Of a DNA stretch of 64,000 bases, positions 7,687 through 17,630 are shown piece after piece; position 1 is the stretch's first letter; every line of letters starts with the position of its first letter. Below the pieces are notes generated by a model. The model saw nothing but the letters and a program-made list of their open reading frames with translations, had not been told where the DNA came from and did no database searches. The translations under genes and the position numbers were made by a program. Origin of the DNA: Flavobacterium sp. TAB 87 (GTDB lineage Bacteria > Bacteroidota > Bacteroidia > Flavobacteriales > Flavobacteriaceae). The DNA lies in contig NZ_LLWK01000029.1 of the NCBI RefSeq assembly GCF_001529295.1, forward strand, positions 1 to 64,000. The letters run 5' to 3'.

Positions 7687-8640
7687 ATGAATTTTACAGT
7701 AACAGTAATCATACCAGTTTATAATTGTGAACGCTTTATTGAAAAAGCTATAAAATCTGCTTTACAACAAAAGCATGTAGCACAAGTGGTTGTCGTAAAT
7801 GATGGAAGTACCGATAGTTCATTATTAATCATTGAAAAATTTCAAAAATTCGACGAGAGATTACTAATTGTAAATCATGAAAATAAAAATAATAGAGGAC
7901 GCTCCGCAAGTAGGAACTTAGGAATTCAAAAAGCTACATCTAAATATATTGCTTTTCTCGATGCAGACGATTACTTTTTAGAAAATAGGTTTAATGCAGA
8001 TATGAAATTATTTCTAGATAAACCTAATTGCGATGGCGTTTACAATGCTGTCGGTTTTTATTTTTATAGAAAGGCCACAGAACGAGAATTAGAAATGCAT
8101 CAGCTTTATACCGTGACTAAACAAGTTGCACCTGAAGATTTATTTCAAAATTTATTATATGGAAGATGTGGGAACTTTCATATCAATGGTTTGACAGTTA
8201 AAAGGAGTATATTTGAAAATGTAGGTTTATTTAATGAAGAATTAGTAGTAGCGGAAGATTCAGAAATGTTTTGGAAAATGGCTCTCAAATGCCGCTTATA
8301 TACTGGGATAATAAATCAAGCTGTTGCCATACGTGGTATCCATGATGAAAATATCTTTAACAACGAGGATTTATATCAAGTTTACACTATTAAGATGCAT
8401 GAAGTGCTTGCCATATGGTGTAGTAAGAACAATATCAATTACAGTATTGTAGATGACTTACTGAAATGGATTTGGATGCTGAAATACAAACAACAAAATA
8501 ATTTGATGACAGATATAAAAGGGTGGGCAAAATTCTTCTTCCCGCAACCACAATTGATGTTTTCAATTTTAAGTATTAAATATTTTCCTGTCGTTAGATT
8601 TAGGAAAATGCTTTTTCCATTCTTGTATGAAAAAGGATAA
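7687..8640 (+). CDS. Glycosyltransferase family 2
   Basis: The 317-residue GT-A enzyme begins MNFTVTVIIPVYNCERFIEK, shows VVVNDGSTDSS near residue 36 and FLDADDYF near residue 95, which are the nucleotide-sugar and metal-binding elements of GT2. The GRSASRNLG segment before the DADD is also typical. The donor and acceptor sugars cannot be read from the sequence. It follows the FkbM gene by 6 bp. Confidence 0.88.
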   Translation: MNFTVTVIIPVYNCERFIEKAIKSALQQKHVAQVVVVNDGSTDSSLLIIEKFQKFDERLLIVNHENKNNRGRSASRNLGIQKATSKYIAFLDADDYFLENRFNADMKLFLDKPNCDGVYNAVGFYFYRKATERELEMHQLYTVTKQVAPEDLFQNLLYGRCGNFHINGLTVKRSIFENVGLFNEELVVAEDSEMFWKMALKCRLYTGIINQAVAIRGIHDENIFNNEDLYQVYTIKMHEVLAIWCSKNNINYSIVDDLLKWIWMLKYKQQNNLMTDIKGWAKFFFPQPQLMFSILSIKYFPVVRFRKMLFPFLYEKG

Positions 8641-8706
8641 AGGATTTTTAAAATTGAGATAGTGAAATTATTGTTTTGTGAAAAAATTTAATTTAGATAA
8701 AATAAA

Positions 8707-9552
8707 TTGATAAATCGAGTAAGTAATGTAACTGTTGTAATCCCTTGTTATAATGATGGAGAATACATTGGTAGAGCTTTAAAGTCAATATATGAGCAAA
8801 CATTATTGCCAGATAAAATTATAGTAATTGACGATGGCTCCGACGCTCAAACAAAAAATGTTTTACAAAGCCATGTGCATCCGTTGTTGCAAATCGTTTA
8901 TCAAGAGAACAAAGGTGTAAGCGCTGCGCGCAATTTGGCTATTAGCTTAGCTATCACACCATATATCGTAAACTTGGATGCTGATGATTATTTTGAACAG
9001 ACCTTCATTGAAAAATCAATTGCTGTATTAAATGGCAATCCTGATATTCTAGCAGTAAGTAGTTACTGTCGTGTTTTTAAACAAAGCAATACATTAGAAA
9101 TAGTGAAGCCTTTGGGCGGTCAGGTAAAAGATTTTATCATAATGAACAGCAGTAGAGCCAATTCTATGTTTAGAAAATGTTCATGGGAAGCCACCGGTGG
9201 TTTTGATGTAAAAATGAAGGATGGTTATGAAGACTGGGAATTTTGGATTTCAATTTTAAAGCAAGGAGGATCTATTTATATTATTAATGAAGTTTTATCG
9301 CATTACAGAATTAAAAAAACTTCCCGAGATCAAAAAGCATTACTCAATCATGACTACGAACTTCGCAAGTATATTTATGCAAAACACAAAGAGGTATATG
9401 AAGAACACATCGGATTTTATGTCTTAGAATTACTCAGACAAAATTCTATGTTTAGAAAAACGGTCCGTAAAATTAAGCGTAGTGCAGAATTCACGATTGG
9501 TTTTAATTTGCTAAAACCCATCCGATTGGTAAAAAAAATATTTAAAAAATGA
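8707..9552 (+). CDS. Glycosyltransferase family 2 (TTG start)
   Basis: The 281-residue product carries VTVVIPCYNDGEYIGRA at the N-terminus, VIDDGSD, and NLDADDYF near residue 93. A stop codon lies in frame at 8698-8700 and there is no ATG before the first conserved strand, so TTG at 8707 is the likely start. The GGFDVKMKDGYEDWEFW motif is shared with the next gene, which overlaps by four bases (ATGA). The pair looks like an old tandem duplication. Specificity is unknown. Confidence 0.87.
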   Translation: MINRVSNVTVVIPCYNDGEYIGRALKSIYEQTLLPDKIIVIDDGSDAQTKNVLQSHVHPLLQIVYQENKGVSAARNLAISLAITPYIVNLDADDYFEQTFIEKSIAVLNGNPDILAVSSYCRVFKQSNTLEIVKPLGGQVKDFIIMNSSRANSMFRKCSWEATGGFDVKMKDGYEDWEFWISILKQGGSIYIINEVLSHYRIKKTSRDQKALLNHDYELRKYIYAKHKEVYEEHIGFYVLELLRQNSMFRKTVRKIKRSAEFTIGFNLLKPIRLVKKIFKK

Positions 9553-10412
9553 GTATTTTAGTTTCGATAGTAGTTCCTTGCTACAAGCAGTCTCATTTTT
9601 TGGAGGAGTGCTTGCAATCGGTAATTGAGCAGACTTATAGCAATTGGGAATGCATTATAGTAAATGACGGAAGTCCTGATAACACTGCTTTAGTTGCTCA
9701 AAAATGGATACAGAAAGACATTCGTTTTAAATATATTTATAAGGAAAATGGTGGTTTATCTAGTGCTAGAAATTCTGGAATTGGCATTAGTGAAGGTGAT
9801 TATATTTTACCGCTCGATTCGGATGATTATATTGATATTAATTTTCTAAGTAGGCTAGTTCCTGAGTTGGATAATAATAAGCAATTGGCCATTATTTCCT
9901 GTTACAGCAAGTTTTTTATAAATGATAGAAACAATTTTATTAATGAACTAAAACCATCTGGTAGAACTTATGAAGATCTACTATTTCAAAATCATTTAGT
10001 TGCAACTTCATTGTATCGTAAAAAATGCTGGGAAGAAGTTGGAGGTTATGACGAAAATATGAAAAAAGGTTTCGAAGACTGGGAGTTTTGGTTAAATGTT
10101 ACTAAACGGGGGTGGCAATTTTTCATCGTACCAAAATTTTTATTCTACTATCGAAAAGCTAAAAATTCTATGTTAGTAGATACAATTAATAAGCATGCTG
10201 AAGCTAACATGGAATACATTTTTCGAAAGCACCAAGAACTTTACATCAAACACTTTGACAATACAGCCGAAGTACTTTTTTATTATATAAAAACGCATCG
10301 TTTGGGTAAAATAGAAATTAGATATTCATTAGAATATAAGATAGGTAAAATGTTGCTGATGCCTATTAGATTTATTTCTAATTTATTCTCAAGTTCAAAA
10401 AATAAAGGATGA
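9549..10412 (+). CDS. Glycosyltransferase family 2, paralogue of the preceding gene
   Basis: The 287-residue enzyme has VSIVVPCYKQSHFLEECL, IVNDGSPDNT and PLDSDDYID, all in GT2 positions, and shares GGYDENMKKGFEDWEFW with the protein at 8707-9552. The start ATG overlaps the previous stop (ATGA), and its own stop overlaps the next start in the same way, so the three genes are translated as a coupled set. Confidence 0.88.
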   Translation: MSILVSIVVPCYKQSHFLEECLQSVIEQTYSNWECIIVNDGSPDNTALVAQKWIQKDIRFKYIYKENGGLSSARNSGIGISEGDYILPLDSDDYIDINFLSRLVPELDNNKQLAIISCYSKFFINDRNNFINELKPSGRTYEDLLFQNHLVATSLYRKKCWEEVGGYDENMKKGFEDWEFWLNVTKRGWQFFIVPKFLFYYRKAKNSMLVDTINKHAEANMEYIFRKHQELYIKHFDNTAEVLFYYIKTHRLGKIEIRYSLEYKIGKMLLMPIRFISNLFSSSKNKG

Positions 10413-11188
10413 TTTCGGTTGTAATAAGAAATAAGAATCAGGCAGCTGCCTTGTCTTTTTTGTTGAAAAACTTAACAGAAAGGTATGCTGACGATATTAA
10501 TGAAGTGATAGTGATTGATAATCTTTCTACTGATAATAGTAGCGAAATTACCAACCAATACGCAGCTCGATTTGTAACGATTGAAAAATTTAGTTATGGA
10601 CAAAGTGCTAACCTAGCGGCCAGCGAAGCGAAAAATCCAATTGTCGTTATGTTTAGCGCTCATTCATATCCAGTCAGTCATGATTTTTTTAAACTAATAA
10701 AAGAAAAATTTTATTCAAACACTAATCTCGCAGGATTACGTTGCTTGCACAGCACAAATGATTATCGCAATTATATTAATCAAATTTCTGCTAAAGCAGA
10801 CCCTAATAGATCAGGCTTAATTTTTTCGGGTTCTGCGTTCAGTAAAAAGGTTTGGGAGCAATATCCTTTTAAAGAAGATGTATGTACTTTTGAGGATAAA
10901 GAATGGTCTAAAAGAGTTTTACAAAATGGATACGAAATTGAATTTGTCCCTGCAATTTTTCATTATGAAATAAAACGAACAGCAAAACAAAATTTCTTTC
11001 GGTTCAAGAATGATGTAATTGGTAATTATCAATTGTGGCATCAGGATGTTTATTTGTTAAAAGCTATTAAAGGATTTTTAGCGTCTATATGTTTCTTAGT
11101 AAGACATATTTTTGTAGAGATATGGTATATTTTTAGAAGACTCATCTTTTTGTTAAAATTTATTTTTAATAAACCAGAAAGATTTTAA
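10409..11188 (+). CDS. Glycosyltransferase family 2, rhamnosyltransferase-like subgroup
   Basis: The 259-residue product begins MISVVIRNKNQAAALSFLL, with VIDNLSTDNS and the segment GQSANLAASEAKNPIVVMFS. The usual DxD after the fourth strand is replaced by FSAHSYP, a pattern known from a GT2 subgroup whose members start with IRNKNE. FEDKEWSKRVL provides the later acidic motif. It overlaps the previous gene by four bases. Hydrophobic residues fill the last 50 positions, which suggests membrane association. Confidence 0.82.
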   Translation: MISVVIRNKNQAAALSFLLKNLTERYADDINEVIVIDNLSTDNSSEITNQYAARFVTIEKFSYGQSANLAASEAKNPIVVMFSAHSYPVSHDFFKLIKEKFYSNTNLAGLRCLHSTNDYRNYINQISAKADPNRSGLIFSGSAFSKKVWEQYPFKEDVCTFEDKEWSKRVLQNGYEIEFVPAIFHYEIKRTAKQNFFRFKNDVIGNYQLWHQDVYLLKAIKGFLASICFLVRHIFVEIWYIFRRLIFLLKFIFNKPERF

Positions 11189-11455
11189 ATTTTAAAAAAA
11201 AATCATTACTAACTGTGGTTTAAATTAAACATATTTGTACTGATAATTTATGAATAGAAAACACACAAATAATACAATAATTGATTATTTCCTTCCAGCC
11301 AAATTTGGTTAATACAATTGATAATAAAAAATTAATGAATAAAAAAAGAAAAAATTGTATTTCGAATTTTAATGTTAAAGAAATAATAATTTATTAATAA
11401 GCGCTTTTTATTCATATTGTTAAAATTAATAAACAGCTAAATTAATTGATAAATT
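11189..11455. other. AT-rich intergenic gap inside the polysaccharide locus
   Basis: This 267-bp gap is the largest one between glycosyltransferase genes before 24 kb. CATATTTG at 11230-11237 is one base from the TAnnTTTG box and might be a secondary promoter for the genes that follow. No gene is seen. The gap marks a change to even more AT-rich genes downstream. Confidence 0.4.
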
Positions 11456-12187
11456 ATGATATTTCAACTCAATAAAATATTTCTTCTTATCCGAAAAGTA
11501 GAAAATAAAGTCCGAAAGTATTTTGGCAACCATTCTAAGCTTTTATCATCTAAGAAAATGTTAGAAATTAATTTTGAAGAGAAATCAAATTTTAAATTTA
11601 TTCAGATTGGAGCTAATGATGGAGTTAGTTTTGATTTTCTATATGAATTTGTTGTTTGTAGAGAATCGCAAGGATTAGTTATCGAACCAATAAAGGAATA
11701 TTATGATGAATTATTAAAAAATTATTCTGAATATCCTGAAATATTTGCGATTAATATAGCAGTTCATCCAACAATTAAGAAAACTTATATTTACAAAATA
11801 AAGCCTAGTGTCATCACAAATTATCCGGATTGGGTAAAAGGTATTGCGTCTTTAGATTCTGAGCATCATAAAAAAACAGATATTAAAAGTGAGGACATCA
11901 TCAAAGAAGAAGTTATGGCTGATGCATTAATGAATATCATTAGCGATAATAAGTTCATAATGGAGATTGATTACTTGCAGAGCGACACAGAAGGTTTTGA
12001 TCTAGAGATTTTACGAATGATTGATTTTTCAATAATCAAGCCCAAAATAATAAAATTTGAATATATTAATCTGAGTGATTCTGATAAAATTACTGCTAAT
12101 GAATTATTGAGAGACAATGGATACTATTTGTTTAATGAATATGGTGACACTGTAGGTGTGAATCTTAAAGCAATAAAATTATTTTAA
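11456..12187 (+). CDS. FkbM family methyltransferase
   Basis: The 243-residue product has FKFIQIGANDGVSFDFLY (about residues 46-63, SAM-binding region), GLVIEPIKEYYDELL and LQSDTEGFDLEIL, the standard FkbM series. It differs clearly from the FkbM protein at 6955. Its stop and the next start overlap as TAATG. Codons are strongly AT-biased, for example long runs of Lys, Ile and Asn, which hints at separate acquisition. Confidence 0.85.
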   Translation: MIFQLNKIFLLIRKVENKVRKYFGNHSKLLSSKKMLEINFEEKSNFKFIQIGANDGVSFDFLYEFVVCRESQGLVIEPIKEYYDELLKNYSEYPEIFAINIAVHPTIKKTYIYKIKPSVITNYPDWVKGIASLDSEHHKKTDIKSEDIIKEEVMADALMNIISDNKFIMEIDYLQSDTEGFDLEILRMIDFSIIKPKIIKFEYINLSDSDKITANELLRDNGYYLFNEYGDTVGVNLKAIKLF

Positions 12188-12963
12188 TGATTCCAAAAAC
12201 ATTACATTACTGTTGGTTTGGTAAACAGAAAAAATCTCCCTTAATCAATTCCTGTATTAAATCATGGAAAAAATTGCTTCCCGATTATAAAATTGTGGAA
12301 TGGAATGAATCAAATTCAGATTTAATGCATCCTTATGTAAAAGAAGCTTATAGATTAAAAAAATGGGCTTTTGTTTCTGATTTTGTTAGGTTAAAAGTAT
12401 TGTATCAACATGGTGGAATTTATCTAGATACAGATATGATGATGATTAAATCTTTAGATAAGTTGTTGCTAAATGATTGTTTTTTTGGTGCTGAACAAGA
12501 AAATTTAATTAGTGCAGGAATTATCGCATGTCAAAAAAATCATTTTTTTATTAAAGCTTGCTTGTCTTACTATGATAAAATAAATTTAGAAGAATCAACT
12601 AATTTTCATGAAATAACAATACCACTCATAATAACAAGGACACATAATAAGCATTTTGGAAATATTTTATTTAAAAATACTGTACAAGCGAATAATGTTG
12701 TAGTCTATCCCGTCACCTATTTTTATCCTTTTCCTAATAATAAAAAAAATGATTTAAAAAATTATAAAAATTATATAGAAGATGGAACCTATGCAGTTCA
12801 TTTATGGAATGCATCGTGGGTTGAATATGATGAATTTTATTATTTGAGAAATCGAAATTATTTTAAATCATTAGCAAAAATAGTAAAAACAGTATTTTTT
12901 ACCAGAGAATTTAATCTCTATTACTTTAAAAGAATTTATTACAGTTTCATAAAAAGTTTATAA
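12187..12963 (+). CDS. Glycosyltransferase with DXD motif (GT32 / Gly_transf_sug type)
   Basis: The 258-residue protein starts MIPKTLHYCWFGKQKKSPL and has the catalytic block AFVSDFVRLKVLYQHGGIYL followed by DTDMMM near residue 84. This is the pattern of the OCH1-like DXD sugar-binding family found in capsule loci. The C-terminus is rich in Tyr, Phe and Lys. It overlaps the preceding gene by one base and ends directly before the next ATG. Confidence 0.87.
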   Translation: MIPKTLHYCWFGKQKKSPLINSCIKSWKKLLPDYKIVEWNESNSDLMHPYVKEAYRLKKWAFVSDFVRLKVLYQHGGIYLDTDMMMIKSLDKLLLNDCFFGAEQENLISAGIIACQKNHFFIKACLSYYDKINLEESTNFHEITIPLIITRTHNKHFGNILFKNTVQANNVVVYPVTYFYPFPNNKKNDLKNYKNYIEDGTYAVHLWNASWVEYDEFYYLRNRNYFKSLAKIVKTVFFTREFNLYYFKRIYYSFIKSL

Positions 12964-14133
12964 ATGAAGAGAATAATAAGATTTCTACGTAATTTTTTTG
13001 TTGGAGGTTTTTTCTTAATGTTTTTTTACTTTTTTCAAAAACAAAAAATTAGATCTTCTACAATTATTTTCTTTTTCCCACATTATCATACTGGCGGAGC
13101 AGAAAAGGTGCATTCAGAAATTGCTAAAGCAGTTTCCTATCAAAAATGTTGTGTCATCTTTACGAAAGGTTCAGCAACTAAAAGCATGTTACCTTTTTAT
13201 TCAAAATATGCTACTATAGTAGAATTAAACCCTATTTTAAGTAAAAGATTTTTTTGTGTAAATAAATTACTTAAAAAAATTATTGAGGAACAGATGAACA
13301 CTAGTTCTTCTTTAAAGACGGTTTTGGGAGCTAATTCTGATTATTTTTATGAGTTATTGCCTTTTTTGAATAATAATTTTAAAAAAATTGATTTGTTCCA
13401 CGCTTTTAGAGAAAATGACGATAGAGAAAGTACAGTCGTTGCAAGTGCTTTACTTATTGATTCAAGAATAGTTATAAATAAGAAGGCTAAAGAAATTATT
13501 AGTAATTACTATTTAAAAGCTAACCAATCTTTTCTTTTAGAGCGAGTACAAATTATTTCAAACGGTGTAACACTTCCAAAAATAACCCATCCCAAAAATA
13601 GTGAATCTTTAAATATCAGCTTTATAGGAAGATGGAGTGCCGAAAAAAGACCAGAGCTTTATTTGCAAGCAGCGAAGTTATTAAAAGAAAAATTTAAAGG
13701 ACTCACATTTTTTATTGCTGGTAGTGGAACAATTCCTAATCAAAAACAGATAGAAAGTCATAATGTGGTATGTTTAGGAGATATTCATGAGAAAAAGATT
13801 TTAGATGATTTGTATTCTGCAACGCATCTGTTGGTTTTAACTTCAGTTTACGAGGGATTTCCTATGGTTTTTATGGAGGGAATGAGTTACGGTTGCGTAC
13901 CTATAAGCACCAATGTTGGGGGTATTTCGGAACATATTCAGCATGGAGTAAATGGATTTTTAATTAATGAAACCGTTGAGTTGAAAATTATTGATAATTT
14001 AATTCAAACGATCTCTCATATATATAATGACAGATCTCTTTTAGAAATTATATCAAACAACTGTAACAAATACGCACATGCAAATTTTAGTATCAAAAAG
14101 TTCAATAATTCCTATCAACAATTATTAAAATAA
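12964..14133 (+). CDS. Glycosyltransferase family 4 with N-terminal hydrophobic segment
   Basis: The 389-residue GT-B enzyme has HTGGAEKVHSEIA at the N-terminal glycine loop, FIGRWSAEKRPELYL near residue 220, and the GT4 motif SVYEGFPMVFMEGMSYG with the two conserved Glu. A hydrophobic stretch at about residues 8-25 suggests attachment to the inner membrane. It is coupled to the next gene by a TAATG overlap. Confidence 0.87.
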   Translation: MKRIIRFLRNFFVGGFFLMFFYFFQKQKIRSSTIIFFFPHYHTGGAEKVHSEIAKAVSYQKCCVIFTKGSATKSMLPFYSKYATIVELNPILSKRFFCVNKLLKKIIEEQMNTSSSLKTVLGANSDYFYELLPFLNNNFKKIDLFHAFRENDDRESTVVASALLIDSRIVINKKAKEIISNYYLKANQSFLLERVQIISNGVTLPKITHPKNSESLNISFIGRWSAEKRPELYLQAAKLLKEKFKGLTFFIAGSGTIPNQKQIESHNVVCLGDIHEKKILDDLYSATHLLVLTSVYEGFPMVFMEGMSYGCVPISTNVGGISEHIQHGVNGFLINETVELKIIDNLIQTISHIYNDRSLLEIISNNCNKYAHANFSIKKFNNSYQQLLK

Positions 14134-15266
14134 TGAAAATCCTTTTGGTTTCTATTCCCAATCATCATTTTTTTCAATGGGCAAACCAATTGAGGGAAAG
14201 TGGTTATGATGTGCATTGGTTTGATGTAACAGATGGTGCAGGATTCGTAGACAAAATTAATTGGATAAAGCAATATAACGGTTGGAAATTAAAATGGGAT
14301 TATCCTTTTCGATACACTTTAAAAAAAAAAAATCCTAAACTCTATCGCTTTTTAGAAAGAGTAACGACGAATAAAATAGAAGTTATTTTTGAAAAAATTT
14401 TAAAAGAATTTCAGCCTGACATCGTCCATTGTTTCGAAATGAAATTGGCAGGATTGCCTATTTTTTCAGTGATCGAACAAAACAAAATACCCTTTGTTTA
14501 TTCTTCTTGGGGGAGTGATTTATATGATTATGAAAGTCTAGGAGTGCGCAATATTGAAATAAGATCATTTTTAAAAAGAGTTGATTATTTAATTACCGAT
14601 TGTGAACGTGATTCTAAAATTGCAAAGGCTTTAGGTTTTAATGCTAATTTTTCAGGAGTTTTTCCCGGAAATGGAGGCATCGAAATTGATAGCACTTTTA
14701 TAAAACGTGTTTTTAGTAGAAAAACCATTTGCATAAAAGGTTATGACGATGGCGTAGGGAAAGCATTAACGGTTCTAAAAGCAATTGAAAAGATTGAGGT
14801 AGATAAATCAATCGATTTTTTAATCTTCAGTGCGGATCAAAACGTAGAATATTATATAAAAAATTCGAATTATTTTAGGAAAAGAAATCTCGAAGTAATT
14901 TCAAGAAGTTCTTTTATACCTAATAAGCTTCTACTCCAAAAATTAGGTTCCTGTTTGATATATATAGGGAATAGCAGTTCTGACGGGATGCCAAATTCTT
15001 TATTAGAAGCTATGGGAATGGGAGTGTTTCCTATTCAATCGAATCCTGGAGGAGCTACTGCAGAAATAATCTTGAATGGCGTAAACGGCTATTTAATCGA
15101 GAATCCTGATGATATTTCTGAGATTGTAAAGCATATAAAGAATTCCTTAGAAGATAAGTTACTTTTAGAAAATGCTGCTATTCAAAATATAAGATTTATT
15201 GCGGATAATTATAATCGAAATGAATTAAAGGATAAAATTGTTTCTTTATATAAGGAAATAAAGTAA
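14133..15266 (+). CDS. Glycosyltransferase family 4
   Basis: The 377-residue product has the GT-B pattern. The N-terminal domain ends with VYSSWGSDLYDYE, and the C-terminal donor site reads GNSSSDGMPNSLLEAMGMG followed by NPGGATAEII. The position of its Glu residues is that of GT4 retaining enzymes. Specificity is unknown. The next gene starts 48 bp later. Confidence 0.85.
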   Translation: MKILLVSIPNHHFFQWANQLRESGYDVHWFDVTDGAGFVDKINWIKQYNGWKLKWDYPFRYTLKKKNPKLYRFLERVTTNKIEVIFEKILKEFQPDIVHCFEMKLAGLPIFSVIEQNKIPFVYSSWGSDLYDYESLGVRNIEIRSFLKRVDYLITDCERDSKIAKALGFNANFSGVFPGNGGIEIDSTFIKRVFSRKTICIKGYDDGVGKALTVLKAIEKIEVDKSIDFLIFSADQNVEYYIKNSNYFRKRNLEVISRSSFIPNKLLLQKLGSCLIYIGNSSSDGMPNSLLEAMGMGVFPIQSNPGGATAEIILNGVNGYLIENPDDISEIVKHIKNSLEDKLLLENAAIQNIRFIADNYNRNELKDKIVSLYKEIK

Positions 15267-15314
15267 AATTTTTTGTTTCAACTAGTCAGTCGAATGTGCT
15301 ATAATATACTATAA

Positions 15315-16190
15315 ATGGAAATTTCATTTCTTATCGTCACAAAAAATAGAGCAACTGAGCTTCAGTTTACGCTTGATCGATTAGTACTGGAATGTGATTT
15401 TACTAAACATGAAATTCTTGTTTACATTGATGGATGCTTAGAAACTGAAAAAATAAAGGAGTATTATCCGCAAATTAGATGGTTTTCCAATTCCTACACT
15501 ATTAGCGCTTCTCCATCTCGTAATTTTTTATATAAGCAGGCAAAAGGAGAATTTTTCATAGGTCTGGATGATGATGCTCACTTGATTTCTAATAGTCCAA
15601 TAGAAACAGTTAAGCAGTTTTTTAATAAAAATCAAAGTTTAGGCATTATAGCTTTCTTAGAAATAAAAGGCTTGATTGAAAAACCAGAAAAAAATCTAAT
15701 TGGAATTAAAAAAGAAGAATTTCTAACTACGGAGTTTATTGGCTGTGGTTTTGCCATTCGTAAAACTATTTACGATCAAACAAGTGGTTTTCCAAACTGG
15801 ATTGATATTTATGGCGAGGAAAGTTGCCTTTCTATAGAAGTAATGAACTTAGGATATGATATTCTTTTTACGAATCAAGTCGCGGTGAATCATCGTGTAG
15901 ATATTGAAAAGCGAAAATTACAAGGAAAAAATTATTTTCGTTTTCAAAAACAACTTCAAAACAGTTTCAGAATTTATATGGTCTATTATCGTAAGCCATT
16001 CCCTAGAATACTTAGGCTTTTGTGTCACAATTTTAAGAAATATGGGACTTCAGATAGTATTTATTTTAAATTGTATTTCAGAGCCATTGGTAACATGATT
16101 TGGAATATTCCGAGGCTATTAAAACGTAGAAAAAAAATGGATTTTATAACTGATTCTAAATTAAAAACCCTAAAAGGAATCTCTTTCTAA
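15315..16190 (+). CDS. Glycosyltransferase family 2
   Basis: The 291-residue product begins MEISFLIVTKNRATELQFTL, with FIGLDDDAHLI near residue 82 as the metal-binding motif and a later YGEESCLSIEVMNLG, in which the Glu pair matches the usual ED motif. The C-terminus is basic and amphipathic. It is followed by the MBOAT gene after one base. Confidence 0.85.
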   Translation: MEISFLIVTKNRATELQFTLDRLVLECDFTKHEILVYIDGCLETEKIKEYYPQIRWFSNSYTISASPSRNFLYKQAKGEFFIGLDDDAHLISNSPIETVKQFFNKNQSLGIIAFLEIKGLIEKPEKNLIGIKKEEFLTTEFIGCGFAIRKTIYDQTSGFPNWIDIYGEESCLSIEVMNLGYDILFTNQVAVNHRVDIEKRKLQGKNYFRFQKQLQNSFRIYMVYYRKPFPRILRLLCHNFKKYGTSDSIYFKLYFRAIGNMIWNIPRLLKRRKKMDFITDSKLKTLKGISF

Positions 16191-16191
16191 T

Positions 16192-17628
16192 ATGCTTTTT
16201 AACTCTTTTCCTTTTGCAATTTTTGTCCCAGTAATTTTTGTACTGTATTGGTTTGTATTTCAAAAATCATTGAAAGCTCAGAATATTTTAATACTAGCAG
16301 CAAGTTATTTCTTTTATTCTTGCTGGGATTGGCGTTTTTTATTTTTATTGTTATTTTCAACGGCATTAGATTATTTTTCGGGACTGCAACTAGAAAAAAA
16401 TTCTAATACTACTGTGCGTAAATTTTGGTTTTATGGGACCATAGGAATCAATTTGTCTTTTTTGGGCGTTTTTAAATACTTTGATTTTTTTGTACTTTCT
16501 TTCCAGAATCTATTTTTAAAAATGGGTTACGCAATAGATGTTTTTACTTTAAACATTATTTTGCCAGTAGGAATATCATTTTACACCTTTCACGGTTTAT
16601 CGTATGTGATTGATGTTTATAAAAAAAGGATAAGAGCAGAGAAAAATTTCGTCGAATATGCAGTTTTCGTCAGTTATTTTCCACTATTAGTTGCAGGTCC
16701 CATTGAGCGTGCTACGCATTTGTTACCGCAAATTAAAGCTAAAAGAAATTTTAATTACGATCAGGCAGTTTCAGGTTTGTATCAGATTCTGTGGGGGTTA
16801 TTTAAGAAAATTGTCATTGCGGATAATTGCGCTCGTTTTGCTAATGAAATTTTTAACGATCCAAGTCAGTATTCAGGAAGTACATTAGTAGCTGGAGCTT
16901 TATTTTTCACATTTCAAATCTATGGTGATTTTTCGGGGTATTCAGATATTGCTTTGGGAGTTTCAAAATTATTTGGAATTGAATTGCTCAAAAATTTTGC
17001 TTTCCCTTATTTTTCAAGAGACATAGCCGAATTTTGGCGTCGTTGGCACATTTCACTTTCTTCATGGTTCAAGGATTATCTATATATTCCTTTAGGCGGT
17101 AGTAAAGGAGGAAAAGCAATGCAGATTCGAAATACGTTCATTATATTTTTAGTAAGCGGTTTTTGGCATGGCGCCAATTGGACTTTTTTGATTTGGGGAT
17201 TTTTAAACGCCTTATACTTTATTCCCTTGCTCTTAACTAATAAAAATAGAATTAATTTAGATATTATTGCTCAAGATCGATTGTTACCCAGCATGAGAGA
17301 AAGCCTTCAAATGTTTACTACATTTGCTTTAACGGTCTTTGCATGGGTATTTTTCAGGGCAGATTCTGTTTCTTCTGCTTTTCATTTTATAAATGGTATT
17401 TTCTCAAAGTCATTAATTAGTTTGCCTCAAATAAGACCAACATTTTTAATCATTTTGATCATATTTTTTATTGTTGTTGAATGGTTAGGAAGACAAGGAA
17501 ACTTTGCACTAGATAATTTTAAAAAGTATGGGAGTCGCGCCTTTCGTTGGACATTTATTATTTTGATATTAACTCTTTTGTTTATTTTTGGAAAAGAGGA
17601 GCAACAATTTATTTACTTTCAATTTTAA
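16192..17628 (+). CDS. MBOAT family membrane O-acyltransferase (AlgI-like)
   Basis: The 478-residue polytopic inner-membrane protein has the AlgI/DltB series: PVGISFYTFHGLSYVIDVYK, AGPIERA, WRRWHISLSSWFKDYLYIP and SGFWHGANWTF, the last containing the conserved catalytic His. Such proteins move acyl groups, often acetyl, across the membrane for transfer to extracytoplasmic polysaccharides. The next gene encodes an SGNH-type partner, as in alginate and Dlt systems. The pair therefore probably acetylates the polymer in the periplasm. Confidence 0.92.
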   Translation: MLFNSFPFAIFVPVIFVLYWFVFQKSLKAQNILILAASYFFYSCWDWRFLFLLLFSTALDYFSGLQLEKNSNTTVRKFWFYGTIGINLSFLGVFKYFDFFVLSFQNLFLKMGYAIDVFTLNIILPVGISFYTFHGLSYVIDVYKKRIRAEKNFVEYAVFVSYFPLLVAGPIERATHLLPQIKAKRNFNYDQAVSGLYQILWGLFKKIVIADNCARFANEIFNDPSQYSGSTLVAGALFFTFQIYGDFSGYSDIALGVSKLFGIELLKNFAFPYFSRDIAEFWRRWHISLSSWFKDYLYIPLGGSKGGKAMQIRNTFIIFLVSGFWHGANWTFLIWGFLNALYFIPLLLTNKNRINLDIIAQDRLLPSMRESLQMFTTFALTVFAWVFFRADSVSSAFHFINGIFSKSLISLPQIRPTFLIILIIFFIVVEWLGRQGNFALDNFKKYGSRAFRWTFIILILTLLFIFGKEEQQFIYFQF

Positions 17629-17630
17629 AA

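Noticed and set aside
17547..17630. Long start of the SGNH-like gene
   Set aside because: It would overlap the MBOAT gene by 82 bp and place unrelated residues before the membrane anchor. The ATG at 17631 is better.
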